Notes: generated by a model from the letters alone, not told the origin. A stretch of 64,000 nt of DNA from Zygosaccharomyces rouxii (GCF_000026365.1 NC_012994.1:1-64000), one strand, 5' to 3'. Positions 41,501 to 52,088 are shown, counted from the stretch's first letter. Program-made: numbers and translations.

Positions 41501-43626
41501 AATAAAATGCAGATCCATTTAGCGGCTGATTCGAGAGAGCCTTGACCATCAATAAATTTCCACTGGTCACAAAGAACCACTAAAAATGGTGAAATCTTCT
41601 CGTAGTCCTTTGACGAGTCGACATAGCGATATGGCATTTTCATGCACCGAGATATGGTTTCATCTAATAATTTCCATATTTTATTGACTTCGTCATTTTT
41701 ATGATCCTCGAAGGATAAGACTTGCAAACTGTAGATCAAAATCCAGAGAGGAGAGCACAGCACTTCGTTGAATGCTACGGTACCATGAAACATATGCTGC
41801 AATAGTTGAGAGATTTTGGAGGCCACGGCATTAGTAGAATTTTTTGAAGATGCCATCTTTAATAATGAAGTGAAAAGAGAATTTTGTCCAGCTGGGGCAT
41901 TCCACCATTTTGTTTGGGTACCATTTAGTTCTTGAAATTGTAAGAAATTATCTACTATGGCCAAATCGATCCCAGAAAATTCATCTTTACGCATAATATC
42001 CATGTAAATATTTGAAGATGGCATGTTAATGCTGAAGAAGTTAGGGAAAGTCGTACTGTAATATTTCAACAATAAAGTGAGTGATAATTGCATGACTTTG
42101 TTGTTTTTGGCTGTTAGATAAGATTGGTTCATCACACTGGTAATAATTGTCAAGTCTGGTATGCTTTGATAAAATGAATTCCTTAGAGGTGCTGATGCAG
42201 AACCCCAACCTTTACTTTCGTATAATTTTAAGACTTTGGATAACTTTTGGAAAGAAAATACCAGTAGCTGACATGCCAATTGCGTAATAATCATTTTCTC
42301 ATGTTGTAATGCTTTTGTTAAGGAGATCTTGGTCAAGGGTGCGGGTAAGATCGCTTGTATCACTAAATCTAACGATGGTGCAGTTTCACTCTGAATATTC
42401 GCCATAGATGTAGGAATCTTCAAATTAATGATTCTACCCAACAACATCGTACAACCGAACCAATAAGAAGTCATTTTAGGATCATGAGTACCATGAGATG
42501 CCAAATAATGACAGTAAGGTGGAACTAGTTCTGGGACATGATCTAAAATTTTAAGAACGGTAGAAGCCTGCATATCGCTTTCCCAAGGTTTGAAATTTTT
42601 CAATGCATTAAACAACAATTTGTTATGGATTCTGAAGTCCTTTTGATTAACCGTTACCGGTACACCCTTTAGAGAAGTATTGAAAGGAGATTCTTGATAC
42701 CATGGGAGATTATCAGGGAATGCAACACTACTTTCTGGATCTGCACCATAAGCTATGAAAAATTCGTTGACTTTCTTTACCAATGACTTGTTTGAAGAGT
42801 AGAAATAAGAATAAATCTTGGAAAGCGCCAATTCGTTCAAAATTTGAGTCTTGGTCATCTTCTTAAAGGCTTTCTCCTGCACAAATTTAGTGCACAAAAC
42901 TTCTACAGTTTCTTCCATTAATTCAGCTGTATCTGCCTTATCCATCTGTTTAAACCAGGCTCCCATAATCTTTGAATTTTGTATAACGAGATCCCTTCTC
43001 AGTAGAGGTGTACAATGAGAAATTAATGATAACCAAAACCTGATAAATTCAAATCTAATATGTAGTCTATGATTTTTATTCGTGGGGTTAAAACTGGAAA
43101 TATCGTTTTTGTTGACCGTAAGAATCTTGGGTAAACTCCGTAAGGAGAAGTCGAAGCTGGAAGTAAATTCTTCAATATATTGGCCTGAATTGAAATCAAT
43201 CATTTCTTTCATCAAATGGATTGTCGGTATCGTCAATGAAGCTTTTATATTGTTCAAACTTCTGTACAGAACCTTCATGTAGTTGTCTAAAATTAGTTTG
43301 ATCAAGATACCACCATATTCAAGCGCATTTGCATTAGATCTGAGAACCACTAATGTCCGTGTTAATAGAATTGTCGATTCTGTTAGTTTTGCATGGTTAT
43401 TAACTTGAGCGTAATAAGACCAACTCTGTACGGCTTGTGAGATGTAATTCTTATGGAAGAATTCCAGCAATGGACCAAAATCCTTAGAATCATCCTCATT
43501 TTCTAAACTATGCACCAAATTCGAAAGATTAACCAACACTTCATCATCCACATTACCGCTCTGCTTGTATTTATTACGTCCTGCCGATTTTTCATGGTCA
43601 ACCAGTGGTATATCTTGAGACTTCAT
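38569..43626 (-). CDS. URB1: Nucleolar pre-60S ribosome biogenesis protein Urb1
   Basis: A large nucleolar protein of 1685 residues (S. cerevisiae ~1764), needed for early 60S subunit assembly as part of the Npa1/Dbp6 group. No catalytic motif is seen. The sequence is a long helical-repeat solenoid. The N-terminal portion (~40-330) fits the Npa1 domain, including HRLHIRFEFIRFWLSLISHC. The C-terminal ~350 residues include SCIWFAISRLSGLLVNPGS and a basic end (RLWAEDDQENISKRIKN). The identity is supported by size and by position next to PUT3 (YKL015W-YKL014C order). Its ATG is at 43624-43626; it converges with PUT3 (112 bp between stop codons). Confidence 0.9.
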   Translation of the reverse strand: MKSQDIPLVDHEKSAGRNKYKQSGNVDDEVLVNLSNLVHSLENEDDSKDFGPLLEFFHKNYISQAVQSWSYYAQVNNHAKLTESTILLTRTLVVLRSNANALEYGGILIKLILDNYMKVLYRSLNNIKASLTIPTIHLMKEMIDFNSGQYIEEFTSSFDFSLRSLPKILTVNKNDISSFNPTNKNHRLHIRFEFIRFWLSLISHCTPLLRRDLVIQNSKIMGAWFKQMDKADTAELMEETVEVLCTKFVQEKAFKKMTKTQILNELALSKIYSYFYSSNKSLVKKVNEFFIAYGADPESSVAFPDNLPWYQESPFNTSLKGVPVTVNQKDFRIHNKLLFNALKNFKPWESDMQASTVLKILDHVPELVPPYCHYLASHGTHDPKMTSYWFGCTMLLGRIINLKIPTSMANIQSETAPSLDLVIQAILPAPLTKISLTKALQHEKMIITQLACQLLVFSFQKLSKVLKLYESKGWGSASAPLRNSFYQSIPDLTIITSVMNQSYLTAKNNKVMQLSLTLLLKYYSTTFPNFFSINMPSSNIYMDIMRKDEFSGIDLAIVDNFLQFQELNGTQTKWWNAPAGQNSLFTSLLKMASSKNSTNAVASKISQLLQHMFHGTVAFNEVLCSPLWILIYSLQVLSFEDHKNDEVNKIWKLLDETISRCMKMPYRYVDSSKDYEKISPFLVVLCDQWKFIDGQGSLESAAKWICILLRTFIICGESAEGIRRLAESFVGVPKEYLDIYLTFENYETKTKKLCSDESFKLANFQGASFFQHITITPYSKLTKVVRYPVNELDAVGLIWRLQNLVRDRAITFNGMFKEVTDTLLAKLANFSNSNVSFRLISPEVIKNLLPVSGYLDNENMKSYFASQALFQLYHESNLNNPAFEQFIFAWLKDHMDILQSDEPNAMMFASAICTCLQTIHAPTILENYKQINPQSLDIILQKVWEIPNQKVSFKIFEYAMKVPSSNLDQLLAKFIAEDKIIDFQPENFVAQSLEKFPIAFETFARSKWFDFDLLLSYLPRIQGTEVALVAALSLPESNDSRLQEFLQNVINDCCEKLDRQEISSGALKLFCSRPEMLTKNQQLSAVRHITTNYHEKYSSEVIKFVRSVNNYDDPNVIAWLNKTILYGTKYFSNATELSPDFSLYLSELEKLTASVNIWSKVNHTYLQAQHEVILTGFWVNNSRVLQYMIHLLMNGKGKDVQCTRMLQGILNNEKNALKVENNDNFLRFVTAATIFTLFMMDPQQNSTNIVQSKLIELYGGTMSCEDRMILKIIGEIETITSSSWINESCSLELLEEENETAGEYGSRKIVALEREGTFITLDKNTILNTVNNFPLNRPIIPGQFNWEALFSFYSDNTVYLSNTVGAIYDPEFLMLMSLQSGAGLVTSSTAEDGSTTYKFEIQRYLMSDIFQIILLSLAESGDLQKISLRIIYGMLSSLEEDSQFKYGHIIAVLLKKIVFSFEKAKLEDKPFRIASCIWFAISRLSGLLVNPGSLLHETAFRWVLNSPFIMPNDFPLLQDLTTPNEKFRGYENFYRQLAWVLECLDLGTKTDEDVHFMKQRSILEWLSNLKNLPYLNARLYTMIDSIFYKVQRLEDGGSTLLTRFASASTLELQDLFLQQQLKRNASSIAKNKNDKRLIRNKLVLETHRVNTSEILLGHTEIMNSQKRVRLWAEDDQENISKRIKN

Positions 43627-43919
43627 TATAAGTTCAGCTCAAAAGTAGGACTAATCAAATGATGAACCAAAGTCTAAATAGGTACTCGAGCTAAACGGAA
43701 GAATCTTACTGGCACTCTACTGTCATATGTATACACACTATTGCTCTTCTCCCATCTCATCGCGATGAGCTTTGAAAAATTTGGGATCGTTGATAATGAT
43801 TTTTCAACTGGGTATCGAAATGGTTTATCTCGACTACCATTGTAACGTTGAAGATACCAAGAGATATTCAACTGAGGACCATTGATCCTATCGTCACTCT
43901 CCTCGAACTTGGATCCAAA

Positions 43920-44621
43920 ATGTTTGCAAGGTTTACAAGGCCCTTACAAAAGGTTGCTGCTGCAAGGTTTTATTCGCAAGTATCTGCGAGTGCCACGAGT
44001 AAGCAAGCAAATTCCAAGTTTGATAAATCAATCATTAAGCCTATACTAGTAGTAATTGTGTTTGGTACGATGCTATCGCATGTTATGAATCAGCAACGAT
44101 TGGCTGGGGAAATGGAAAGAAGGTATGTTCTTAAGATGGAAATTCTAAAGGATTTAATCGAGAGAGCTAGAAAAGGTGAAATCAATATCGATGTACAAGA
44201 AGAGCTAAAGTTAGTGAATAAATTATTTGAGCGGAATAAAGAAGCTAGATTTTTAAACGATAAAGAAGCAGAAAAATTGTCACAAATATCTTCTTCGCAA
44301 AACTATTCTGAAGCGGAAGTTTTACAAAGCATGAATAACTCAACAAGGGCTCTCGAGAAGGAATCGCTTGACGACCTCTTGAAAAGCATTATGGATGAAG
44401 TATCAGATGAACCAAAATCTTCAGCTCGTAAATCTAATCCAAAGCCCAAGCAGCAGCAATCTGGAGAATTTATCACTGACAGGGATACCCTGAGAGAAAA
44501 GGCGGAATATGAAAGAGAATTGTTACAATATAAACCTTCTACTGATGTTCATTTAATTGTAGAGAATCCAGGTGAATTGAGTTCAGCTGCAGGGGACACT
44601 AAAGTTAGCAAATTTTTGTAA
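43920..44621 (+). CDS. INA22: F1Fo-ATP synthase assembly factor Ina22
   Basis: A mitochondrial inner membrane protein that, with Ina17, assists assembly of the peripheral stalk of ATP synthase. It has 233 residues from the ATG at 43920 (the frame is open 24 codons further upstream but without ATG). The N-terminus MFARFTRPLQKVAAARFYSQ is a matrix presequence. One transmembrane helix lies at about residues 41-60 (KPILVVIVFGTMLSHVMNQQ). A long charged coiled-coil region reaches the C-terminus and a Lys/Gln-rich low-complexity patch is at ~175-195. The assignment rests on this layout and on its place beside DAL81 (YIR024C-YIR023W in S. cerevisiae); sequence alone would be weaker. Confidence 0.85.
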   Translation: MFARFTRPLQKVAAARFYSQVSASATSKQANSKFDKSIIKPILVVIVFGTMLSHVMNQQRLAGEMERRYVLKMEILKDLIERARKGEINIDVQEELKLVNKLFERNKEARFLNDKEAEKLSQISSSQNYSEAEVLQSMNNSTRALEKESLDDLLKSIMDEVSDEPKSSARKSNPKPKQQQSGEFITDRDTLREKAEYERELLQYKPSTDVHLIVENPGELSSAAGDTKVSKFL

Positions 44622-44715
44622 AATAAAATAATAATGGAAATGCAATGTATGAGTAAAAAACTAAAAAAAACTAAAAAATCTCTACTTCACCTATGTCACT
44701 CTACGGAATCTCTTT

Positions 44716-47700
44716 TCAATCCTTATTCTCAAGATCTAGATTTTTTGGTGATGATTCATTTAAATCTTCATTAGAGGCATTGTGCGTGTCTTCCTTACCA
44801 TGAATGGAAGATGGGGAAACGCTAGAACCACCTCCTGATGTAGTGGATTTATCAAGAGCGTCAGCATTTGATGCAGGGGCATTATCCTTTGCTTCATTGT
44901 TACCATTCACGCTTTGGGGAGTTATAGGCTTTCCTCTTGGATTTTGAGTTAATGTGGAGGGATCGATTAAATTCCTATCAACACCGCCAACTGAAGAAGT
45001 GTTCATGATAGGATCAGGGCTTGGATGTTCGGTGTCTACTGATTCTTCCTTGGAGGTTAATTGACCATCTTTGGGAGAAGAATTCGATTGATCCATTGAA
45101 GCCTTTATGCTATGTTCACTTTCGTTACCACTGCCGTAAGTGTTAGAACCACCACTTCCGTTAACATCACCACTTATATTAACAGGGGAACTCTGTGCGG
45201 TGCTTCTGTTCATGGGGAATCGAGGTGAATCACCCGGTAGACCACTTAAGTTTTGTAAAATTTCGGTAGGTACACTCCTTAACTGGCTTAAATTTGGTGA
45301 TATTTGTTGTGAATCCATGCTTGAGGGTCCCGTCATCATCGGAGGGACTTTCCACTGCTGTGAAGCTGGATACATGGGGGATTGTGACCTCGTGGGCACA
45401 AACTCTCTAGGTAACTCATCGGTCAACAATCCTGGAATTTGAGAGAGTAATACGTGGATACTTTTAAGAGCATGACCCGATTTGTCAAATGACTTAGATC
45501 CTACTCTTAGGATCCAGATGTAATTGCGCAGATAATCTCTTACAACTACTGCTTCATCTCTAGTCTGTGCTGTCACGTAAAGCAAAGCTGCAAAAATGGC
45601 TATTAGCATGAGATTGCCCGTAGAACATGTGTACCAGAATGCATTAATGTGTTCACTTTTCAAGTCTCTGACGAATTCAATAGCAGCTACCAATCTTGTC
45701 TTGGCGGCCGTTCGACAGACTTGAACGAGTTCCTTTGGGGTGTCTTGCTTTAAAGTAGAAATTATCTTTCGATGCAAAGTTATCTCCGCAGCGAAATATG
45801 CTAAAGTTAAAGTGGCATTAGGATTAAATTTCCGCGGTACGAATTTGTTCATTGATAATTGTGGCGGTAAGGAGTGGTACCACTCTCTTAATTTTAACTG
45901 TAATGGTTTAGCTAATTTGAGCACTTGTTCGATTCTAGTTGTTATCTTTGTAGCACCTTCAGTGTAAAAAGTGTCCATAATTTCACCCAAAATTACTGTT
46001 AGGGACACCAACTGTTGAAACATTAGATTTCCGGAAACAAAATCTTCATCAGTTGGGGACATATCTATCAAAGATATGTTACCCATAGAATTCTCTGGTC
46101 CCATACTATTTCTAGACGTGGTATCTTGGGAGCCGCTAATGACGGGAGAATTTTGAGGAAAATCCTCTTCTGTCAATAGCTTAACCATCCAATTCCTGCC
46201 CAAAATCAAGTGAGAATTACGAGATTCAACAAGGGCAGTCCATTTTTCTTGTGTCCATACGGCCCATGCTAATCTTCTTCGCAGTCCTCTTTCCCACCTG
46301 GGAAGTCTCCAATCTTGACAATCGATACCTAATCCGAGTTCTTCACATAAAGCCACAAGTGCTGAACATAGAACCCAGTTATTTGGATATTCACTACGAC
46401 ATTGTAACATGAGTAACCCAGTTTGTACTATACTTAATTTGGGTCTTTCGATCATTTGAAAAAAGGTTCGATACGCTATTTCATTTAATTGTTCCACCAC
46501 ATCGGGCTTAGCGAATCCAATTAGTTTTGGATGAAAATCCCACCACTGAATTGATAGGGAATATATTGATGCCAGTAGTGGGGCTGTTAACTCTCTGTAA
46601 GATCTTGAGTACTTTTCCAAAAACACCCTTTCATGTAAAATTGGGAAACACGGATGAATCAATTTGAAAAAAATGTCAATTAGAACTTTACCATGCGGAT
46701 AAACCAATCGTTCTACCATATCAACTTCCTGTTCTTGCTTTAAGAAAGCTTGTTCATTAAAATTATCTCTAAGCACAAACAAGACATCTGGTGCTACTTT
46801 CCTTAAGGAAACCGAAGGTAATAATTGGATTTGATCGATATTGTCCAGCTTGATATGGTTAATCAAGTTCAAATCGTATGAGGATGTTGGACCCACGTAC
46901 AATGAAGATCTAGGGTATTGACCACTAGGCTGTGATGGGAAGGGTGGAGGTTGTTGCTGTGGTGGCAGTGATACAGGCGGTTGCTGCTGTTGTTGTCCTT
47001 GTTGTAGCATATTCACAAAACCATTATTGTGCATTGTAGTTGGAGTTGGTGCCGAGGAAGCAGCACTGGCGTGAATACTACTGCTACCGTTGTTGTTATT
47101 GTTATTATTATTATTCATGGACTCATGTAAATTCTGTAAAAGTTCTGCATAGTACTGTGCCACATTATCATTATTATTTATCTTCGCCCTCTTCAAAAGT
47201 CCTTCTAAATCGACGCCATTATCTTGCCTCTGATGCTTGCCATTAGGATTCATCGTGTCTGCGACTCCCATAAATTTATTCACATTGTTAGGAAGATCTG
47301 AAAACGTACATTTAATACCTTTAGTCTCACATTGAACACAATCTGCTAAATCTGGTACTAATACACATTTTGTCTGTCTTCGACGGCAATGATCGCAGGG
47401 CCTTTCTGTAATCATTGACTTATTATTACTATTATGAGCATTATTGGAAGTAGTAGTGTTGTGGCTGTTGTTGTTGCCATTGTTATTGTTATTAGTACTA
47501 GTATTGTTGTTACTGTCAACCTTCCCACTTGTATCGGCCTCACTGTTTTTTACACTGTTCCCGCTGACATTATTCTCAACTGTATTGTTACTGCAATTAT
47601 TACGATTGTTAATATTATTGTTATTTTCCCCAACTGAAGCGCCTGCACTGGATTCTGGGTACTGCGAAGCAGACCTTGTCAATAGGCTTTGGTAATGCTG

Positions 47701-48036
47701 TAAAAGAGCATCTAAATTTTGTCTATCACCACCATTACCACTGTTACCAATATCAGAGGGTCGTGTACTGGGAAAGTTAGCACTATTACCATTGTTGCTG
47801 TTATTACTATTGTCATTATTATTATCGCTAGTACTAGGACCTACCCCCATCGAATTTAGATTAAGATCTTGAGTTAAAAGGTGTGAATTATCATTGGCCA
47901 ATTTTTGCAAAATCATTGCATAATTATCGTTAAAGCTCAACATCTCATGGTTGCCATTGCTTTTGTCATAGAGGTTTTGATTCTTATCACCACTCATATC
48001 GTCTGATTCCTTTTGCCGATCTGTGCCTGAAGACAT
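44716..48036 (-). CDS. DAL81: Zn2Cys6 nitrogen-catabolism activator Dal81
   Basis: A general positive regulator for allantoin, GABA, urea and amino-acid-induced genes, acting with Dal82, Uga3 or Stp1. It has 1106 residues (S. cerevisiae 970). Residues 70-210 are rich in Asn with runs of four to six. The zinc cluster is C214, C217, C224, C233, C236, C243 (CDHCRRRQTKC). Further Asn- and Gln/Pro-rich tracts are at ~300-365. The fungal-TF middle region is at ~430-820, including RRRLAWAVWTQEKW. The C-terminus is Ser/Asn-rich. Trinucleotide-rich tracts make length polymorphism likely. It converges with INA22 (94 bp apart), as in S. cerevisiae. Confidence 0.93.
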   Translation of the reverse strand: MSSGTDRQKESDDMSGDKNQNLYDKSNGNHEMLSFNDNYAMILQKLANDNSHLLTQDLNLNSMGVGPSTSDNNNDNSNNSNNGNSANFPSTRPSDIGNSGNGGDRQNLDALLQHYQSLLTRSASQYPESSAGASVGENNNNINNRNNCSNNTVENNVSGNSVKNSEADTSGKVDSNNNTSTNNNNNGNNNSHNTTTSNNAHNSNNKSMITERPCDHCRRRQTKCVLVPDLADCVQCETKGIKCTFSDLPNNVNKFMGVADTMNPNGKHQRQDNGVDLEGLLKRAKINNNDNVAQYYAELLQNLHESMNNNNNNNNNGSSSIHASAASSAPTPTTMHNNGFVNMLQQGQQQQQPPVSLPPQQQPPPFPSQPSGQYPRSSLYVGPTSSYDLNLINHIKLDNIDQIQLLPSVSLRKVAPDVLFVLRDNFNEQAFLKQEQEVDMVERLVYPHGKVLIDIFFKLIHPCFPILHERVFLEKYSRSYRELTAPLLASIYSLSIQWWDFHPKLIGFAKPDVVEQLNEIAYRTFFQMIERPKLSIVQTGLLMLQCRSEYPNNWVLCSALVALCEELGLGIDCQDWRLPRWERGLRRRLAWAVWTQEKWTALVESRNSHLILGRNWMVKLLTEEDFPQNSPVISGSQDTTSRNSMGPENSMGNISLIDMSPTDEDFVSGNLMFQQLVSLTVILGEIMDTFYTEGATKITTRIEQVLKLAKPLQLKLREWYHSLPPQLSMNKFVPRKFNPNATLTLAYFAAEITLHRKIISTLKQDTPKELVQVCRTAAKTRLVAAIEFVRDLKSEHINAFWYTCSTGNLMLIAIFAALLYVTAQTRDEAVVVRDYLRNYIWILRVGSKSFDKSGHALKSIHVLLSQIPGLLTDELPREFVPTRSQSPMYPASQQWKVPPMMTGPSSMDSQQISPNLSQLRSVPTEILQNLSGLPGDSPRFPMNRSTAQSSPVNISGDVNGSGGSNTYGSGNESEHSIKASMDQSNSSPKDGQLTSKEESVDTEHPSPDPIMNTSSVGGVDRNLIDPSTLTQNPRGKPITPQSVNGNNEAKDNAPASNADALDKSTTSGGGSSVSPSSIHGKEDTHNASNEDLNESSPKNLDLENKD

Positions 48037-48312
48037 CCGTCAGCTCTAATATCAACGCCAGAATTTGAAAGTTCTCACTACTTTTTTTCTCTACCTGACT
48101 TCAACACCAGTTCTATTGATACACAGAGGTTAAAGACTATACTTTATATTGTTGTTCTATCCTTCTTAAACTACCTCACCTATAAAAAGTATGTGAAGAT
48201 TTCTTAAGTTTCTTTTGGTTCGAAGATTGACCCTAAGCCATTTGTACTCATATACGAAGCTGAAATTTGACATACTTAAACAGTAATACCGATGAGCCAT
48301 ATCGATCTGTTT

Positions 48313-48828
48313 CTAATATACGAATTGATCCAAATATGCTTCTGCCACGAATCTAGCTCTTGCGTTAAGAAACAACTTCATTTCGCTGATTTCTTTATCC
48401 ACTTCCTCCATAAATTCGATGATAAAATCTACCAATTTCCCCGTTTTCATAGTTTCTGTATGTTTATTTGTGATTAAGAATGAAATGCTAAATCCTGGCA
48501 TTGGCGAACGTCTTAAAATGTAAAAAGATTCTGCACGTTGTTCCAAGAAACGTGTGAATTTGTGTACTAAAATCTGTTCAATTTCATCTGCTTGCTTCAC
48601 CTTAATACTAACACGGACTGAATTTACACTTGATTCGATTAAGACTTGTTCATTTTCGTTACGAGAGATGTGAATTGGTTGCAATAGAAGTTCTGCACTT
48701 GTGTTGGGTACTTCCACTTCAGGTCTATTGTGTCTTTCCACTTCTTGTGATGAAAAGTTACTCAATGTTAGAGCAGCTTCGAGGGAATAGCGTACGGCGG
48801 TCAAATAAGGACGTAGTGATTGGGACAT
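48313..48828 (-). CDS. ARC19: Arp2/3 complex subunit Arc19 (ARPC4)
   Basis: A 20-kDa core subunit of the Arp2/3 complex that nucleates branched actin filaments at endocytic patches. I start at the ATG at 48826-48828 ([20 protein letters not shown]), which gives 171 residues, the exact S. cerevisiae length; the frame extends 11 codons further to an ATG at 48861. It is conserved throughout: [51 protein letters not shown] and the C-terminal helix [21 protein letters not shown]. It lies next to PRP40 (YKL013C-YKL012W order). Confidence 0.97.
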   Translation of the reverse strand: MSQSLRPYLTAVRYSLEAALTLSNFSSQEVERHNRPEVEVPNTSAELLLQPIHISRNENEQVLIESSVNSVRVSIKVKQADEIEQILVHKFTRFLEQRAESFYILRRSPMPGFSISFLITNKHTETMKTGKLVDFIIEFMEEVDKEISEMKLFLNARARFVAEAYLDQFVY

Positions 48829-49835
48829 GACAGAGTGATAGACAACGAGAGAATACTTCAATGGATTGGATTCTATGGATTTAAATGTCGATAAGAGCTA
48901 CGATTTCGACTATGCCATTTCCATGGTAGTGGTGAAATGCCCCTTTTGAAAAATGGCGAGTACGTAGTGCGGGTAATATTACTTATCGTTACCCGGTATA
49001 TAAGCAAATACATTATTTGCCGCTGACGTATTGCTAAAGAGAGTAAGCTAGTGATAGCTGTAGTGATCTTGGGATGGCTATTGTACGATCCCTCTTGTTA
49101 TCTTTGTGTAGAACAGAGTTTCTCTTTACAAGATATCTTTTAAACTGATCGGAAGATGTTACATCTTTGGAAGTCAAACTTAACCAACAAGACGTAAATT
49201 GTGGAGCTGTGAAAAGGGAAATGGAAGGAAGGAAGCCCAAGCGGTCTATCAAGACTATAGAAAGAAGCACTGAAATTAGAAAACTACATGAAATAGACCC
49301 ATGTAGCTACCGCTGATTGTCCTAAAGTGCTTTAAGACTTTAAAGATATTACACGTGAATAACATGTGACTACAGAAGATCTAAAGTTTTGGTAAGATAG
49401 TGCCTTATCTGCATGAATAGGACCATTTTTAGTCCAACCAATGCTTTGTGGTATTTTAATTAGTTATAACGCTTCCCTGGACTTTTGATTATCTATTTCT
49501 TAAAAGCTTACAGAATGGCTATATCTAAGGTTCGAACTCAGGCATTTTCGAAACTTATCCTGATGTATGTCTGTATACATGAACAAGTCTACACCAATTC
49601 TTAGACTTGAAGTACATCCTTTCATAATCCTTGATCATCCAAGACGGATTATGAGAGTCCATTCTCCTTTATAATTCTTCTTTCTCTCAGTATGGTCTTT
49701 CTGCCGCCAAGTCATTTGATGGTATTACCCGGCACGATCTCCCTCAACATGGAAGATGAGATGCATATTCTAAAGGTATTAAAGGCTATATGTAACTACC
49801 CGTCATAATGAATAAATGAATAAGGAAAAGAATTA
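48829..49835. other. Divergent intergenic region ARC19-PRP40
   Basis: About 1 kb, long for this compact half, with no open frame of substance (a 78-codon minus-strand frame at 49034-49270 has no family features). AACATGTGAC and TTACACGTGAATAA near 49350 are E-box-like. No RNA gene is recognised. Confidence 0.4.
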
Positions 49836-51548
49836 ATGAGTTCTGAATCTCTATGGAAGGAAGCTAAAGATACCAGTGGTAGAATTTACTATTATAATGC
49901 CAAGACGGGTGAATCTAAATGGGAAAAACCAAGGGAATTGCTAAGTGAGCAGGAACTAATACTCGCAAAGCATGGTTGGAAATCCTCGAAAACATCTGAT
50001 GGTAAACTGTACTATTACAATGCACAGACAAAAACTTCAAGATGGGAATTACCTGACTTGCCTGAATTCAAGAAAGAAGTCAAAAAGGAAGACACTACGA
50101 TAACTCCAGAGGACAAAGAACCTGCACATGAAACCGCCGATAGATATGCAAACCCATCTCAAATTCTGCATACTTCTAAAAAGCCCAAAGAAGAGGCTGC
50201 AAAGGAGTTTATTCAGATGTTAAAGGATAATCAAGTGGATTCCATATGGTCTTTCAGTAGAATTATCTCCGAGTTGGGCTCAAGGGACCCTAGATATTGG
50301 ATGGTAGAAGATGATCCACTTTATAGGCAGCAGCTTTTTGAAGAGTATTTTACCAGCAGATCAGAGGAACAACTGCTCAAGGAACGCATGGAGACAAGCA
50401 AATTTAATGAAGCATTTTGGAAAATGTTAAAGACAAAACCTCAGATTCAATACTATACAAGGTGGTCAACAGCGAAGCGTTTAATTGCAAATGAACCAAT
50501 TTACAAGCACTCGGTGGTGAAGGAATCTGCTAAGAAACAAAGATTTTTGGAATATGTCGCCAACTTAAGAGAAGAACATGAAAAATCTCAACGACAACTC
50601 AAATCACAGGCCTTGAAAGAGTTGCAGGATTATTTAGAAAATATTCTTCTATCTTCAGATACTGGAACAAATGGTAATAATACTGATTTCCCTCTGATGA
50701 AATGGCAAAGTTTGGCCAACAACTATCTGTTTGAAAAGAACAAGAGATATATGGCTAACAAGCATTTTAAAATACTAACTCATGAAGACGTTTTACAAGT
50801 TTATATGGATATTGCCAAAAAAGTGGAAAAAAACCTGGAGGACAAGTTGGCAGCTTTACAAAAGGTAAACTATACAAAAGACCGTGTTGCTCGTGATGGT
50901 TTCAAGGAATTGCTTCGATCCCCTGATATCAAAATACGAGCTAATTCCAAATGGCACGATATCTACCCGTTAATTAAAAATGATCCAAGATTTTTGCAGA
51001 TGTTAGGTACTTCGGGCTCATCACCGCTAGATCTATTTCTCGATGTGGTAGAGGAAAAATCAATCACGGTCGCAGCTCAAAGGTCTATTGCGCAAAATGT
51101 GCTGATTGAAAAGAGCTTTCAGTGGGATGAAAGTGATGTTAATAACAGTAGACAAACCATCAAGGGTCATTTAAGGGATAATGAACAATTTACCAATGTA
51201 GATGATTACGACATGGATTTAATTATAGACCAATTAGAACAGCTGCAAGGTGAGAAACAAAGAAAACAGAAACTTCTTGAACAAAGGGCCTTCGAAGAAA
51301 AGAAACACTTTTTCAAATTAATGCTACGAAGAATCTATGGAGTTGTAAAACCAAAGCCTGAAACTTGGGAAGCTGCATTAAAAGATATCCAACATACAAG
51401 AGAATATCGAGAACTTACCGATGAGTACGTTAAAAGACAATTATTTGATGAATTCAATCCTGAAATACCACATGCTAGACCCAGGCCGTCTGTTCCTTAT
51501 AATCCGAAAAAACGGCCATTGGGGCCAGATATTGAACTCGATTACTGA
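49836..51548 (+). CDS. PRP40: U1 snRNP splicing factor Prp40
   Basis: A U1 snRNP protein that bridges the 5' splice site and the branchpoint protein BBP/Msl5. It has 570 residues (S. cerevisiae 583). Two WW domains are at ~3-32 (LWKEAKDTSGRIYYYN, ending W..P) and ~45-72 (GWKSSKTSDGKLYYYN), both with the YYYN core. A charged linker follows, then a series of FF domains from ~130 on (first with AAKEFIQMLKDNQVDSIWSF, later RDGFKELLRS and KKHFFKLMLRRI). The C-terminus is RPRPSVPYNPKKRPLGPDIE. It converges with SEC11, 36 bp between the stop codons. Confidence 0.97.
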   Translation: MSSESLWKEAKDTSGRIYYYNAKTGESKWEKPRELLSEQELILAKHGWKSSKTSDGKLYYYNAQTKTSRWELPDLPEFKKEVKKEDTTITPEDKEPAHETADRYANPSQILHTSKKPKEEAAKEFIQMLKDNQVDSIWSFSRIISELGSRDPRYWMVEDDPLYRQQLFEEYFTSRSEEQLLKERMETSKFNEAFWKMLKTKPQIQYYTRWSTAKRLIANEPIYKHSVVKESAKKQRFLEYVANLREEHEKSQRQLKSQALKELQDYLENILLSSDTGTNGNNTDFPLMKWQSLANNYLFEKNKRYMANKHFKILTHEDVLQVYMDIAKKVEKNLEDKLAALQKVNYTKDRVARDGFKELLRSPDIKIRANSKWHDIYPLIKNDPRFLQMLGTSGSSPLDLFLDVVEEKSITVAAQRSIAQNVLIEKSFQWDESDVNNSRQTIKGHLRDNEQFTNVDDYDMDLIIDQLEQLQGEKQRKQKLLEQRAFEEKKHFFKLMLRRIYGVVKPKPETWEAALKDIQHTREYRELTDEYVKRQLFDEFNPEIPHARPRPSVPYNPKKRPLGPDIELDY

Positions 51549-51584
51549 ACACAATTCAATATATAAGAGAAAAAAGAGTATTTA

Positions 51585-52088
51585 TCATTCGTTACTTAAT
51601 AATGCGCTGATCCCTAGGAATCCCATTAGTGCCAATTTTGCATATTTGTTCTCAGAAATCCAAATCGTTACGTATCCAAGTTGAGGAACGTAACCCTTTA
51701 CCGTACCTACAATATCCCTCTCCTTTTGTAAATAGATTTTCTTTCTGCCATATAGTGGAATATCGTCACCAGCATTGTTATCACCTTTCGTTAGCAGTAA
51801 TTGTTTATTTTTGTCATTATGGTGCTCTCTGAGAACTCTGTGAACGATGGGAATTGACTTGTCTTGCACTTCATAGATCACCACGTCACCTACTTTACTC
51901 CTTTCATTTCTATTCCATAAGAAAAGTACATCACCTCTTTGGAATGCAGGCTCCATGGATCCCGATAAAACCACTACGATTGGGGAATGCGAATTAGTCG
52001 CTATAGATAAACCTTTCCAAAACATAAAGGCTGAAGATAGCACAAAACATAATTTCAGGAACCTGGTCAATTCCAATCTCAAATTCAT
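51585..52088 (-). CDS. SEC11: Signal peptidase complex catalytic subunit
   Basis: An ER membrane serine protease that removes signal peptides. It has 167 residues, the same as S. cerevisiae Sec11. One N-terminal membrane anchor is at ~11-30. The catalytic serine is S44 ([11 protein letters not shown]), the catalytic histidine H83 (PIVHRVL), and the acidic residues are D103 and D108/D109 ([10 protein letters not shown]). A hydrophobic segment closes the C-terminus. Catalytic residue numbering agrees with S. cerevisiae. It neighbours the CCE1-type gene, as SEC11 (YIR022W) neighbours MRS1 in S. cerevisiae. Confidence 0.98.
   Translation of the reverse strand: MNLRLELTRFLKLCFVLSSAFMFWKGLSIATNSHSPIVVVLSGSMEPAFQRGDVLFLWNRNERSKVGDVVIYEVQDKSIPIVHRVLREHHNDKNKQLLLTKGDNNAGDDIPLYGRKKIYLQKERDIVGTVKGYVPQLGYVTIWISENKYAKLALMGFLGISALLSNE

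Noticed and set aside
47040..47695. Plus-strand frames with Val/Leu/Tyr runs opposite DAL81
   Set aside because: They are mirror frames of the Asn-rich AAT/AAC repeats of DAL81.
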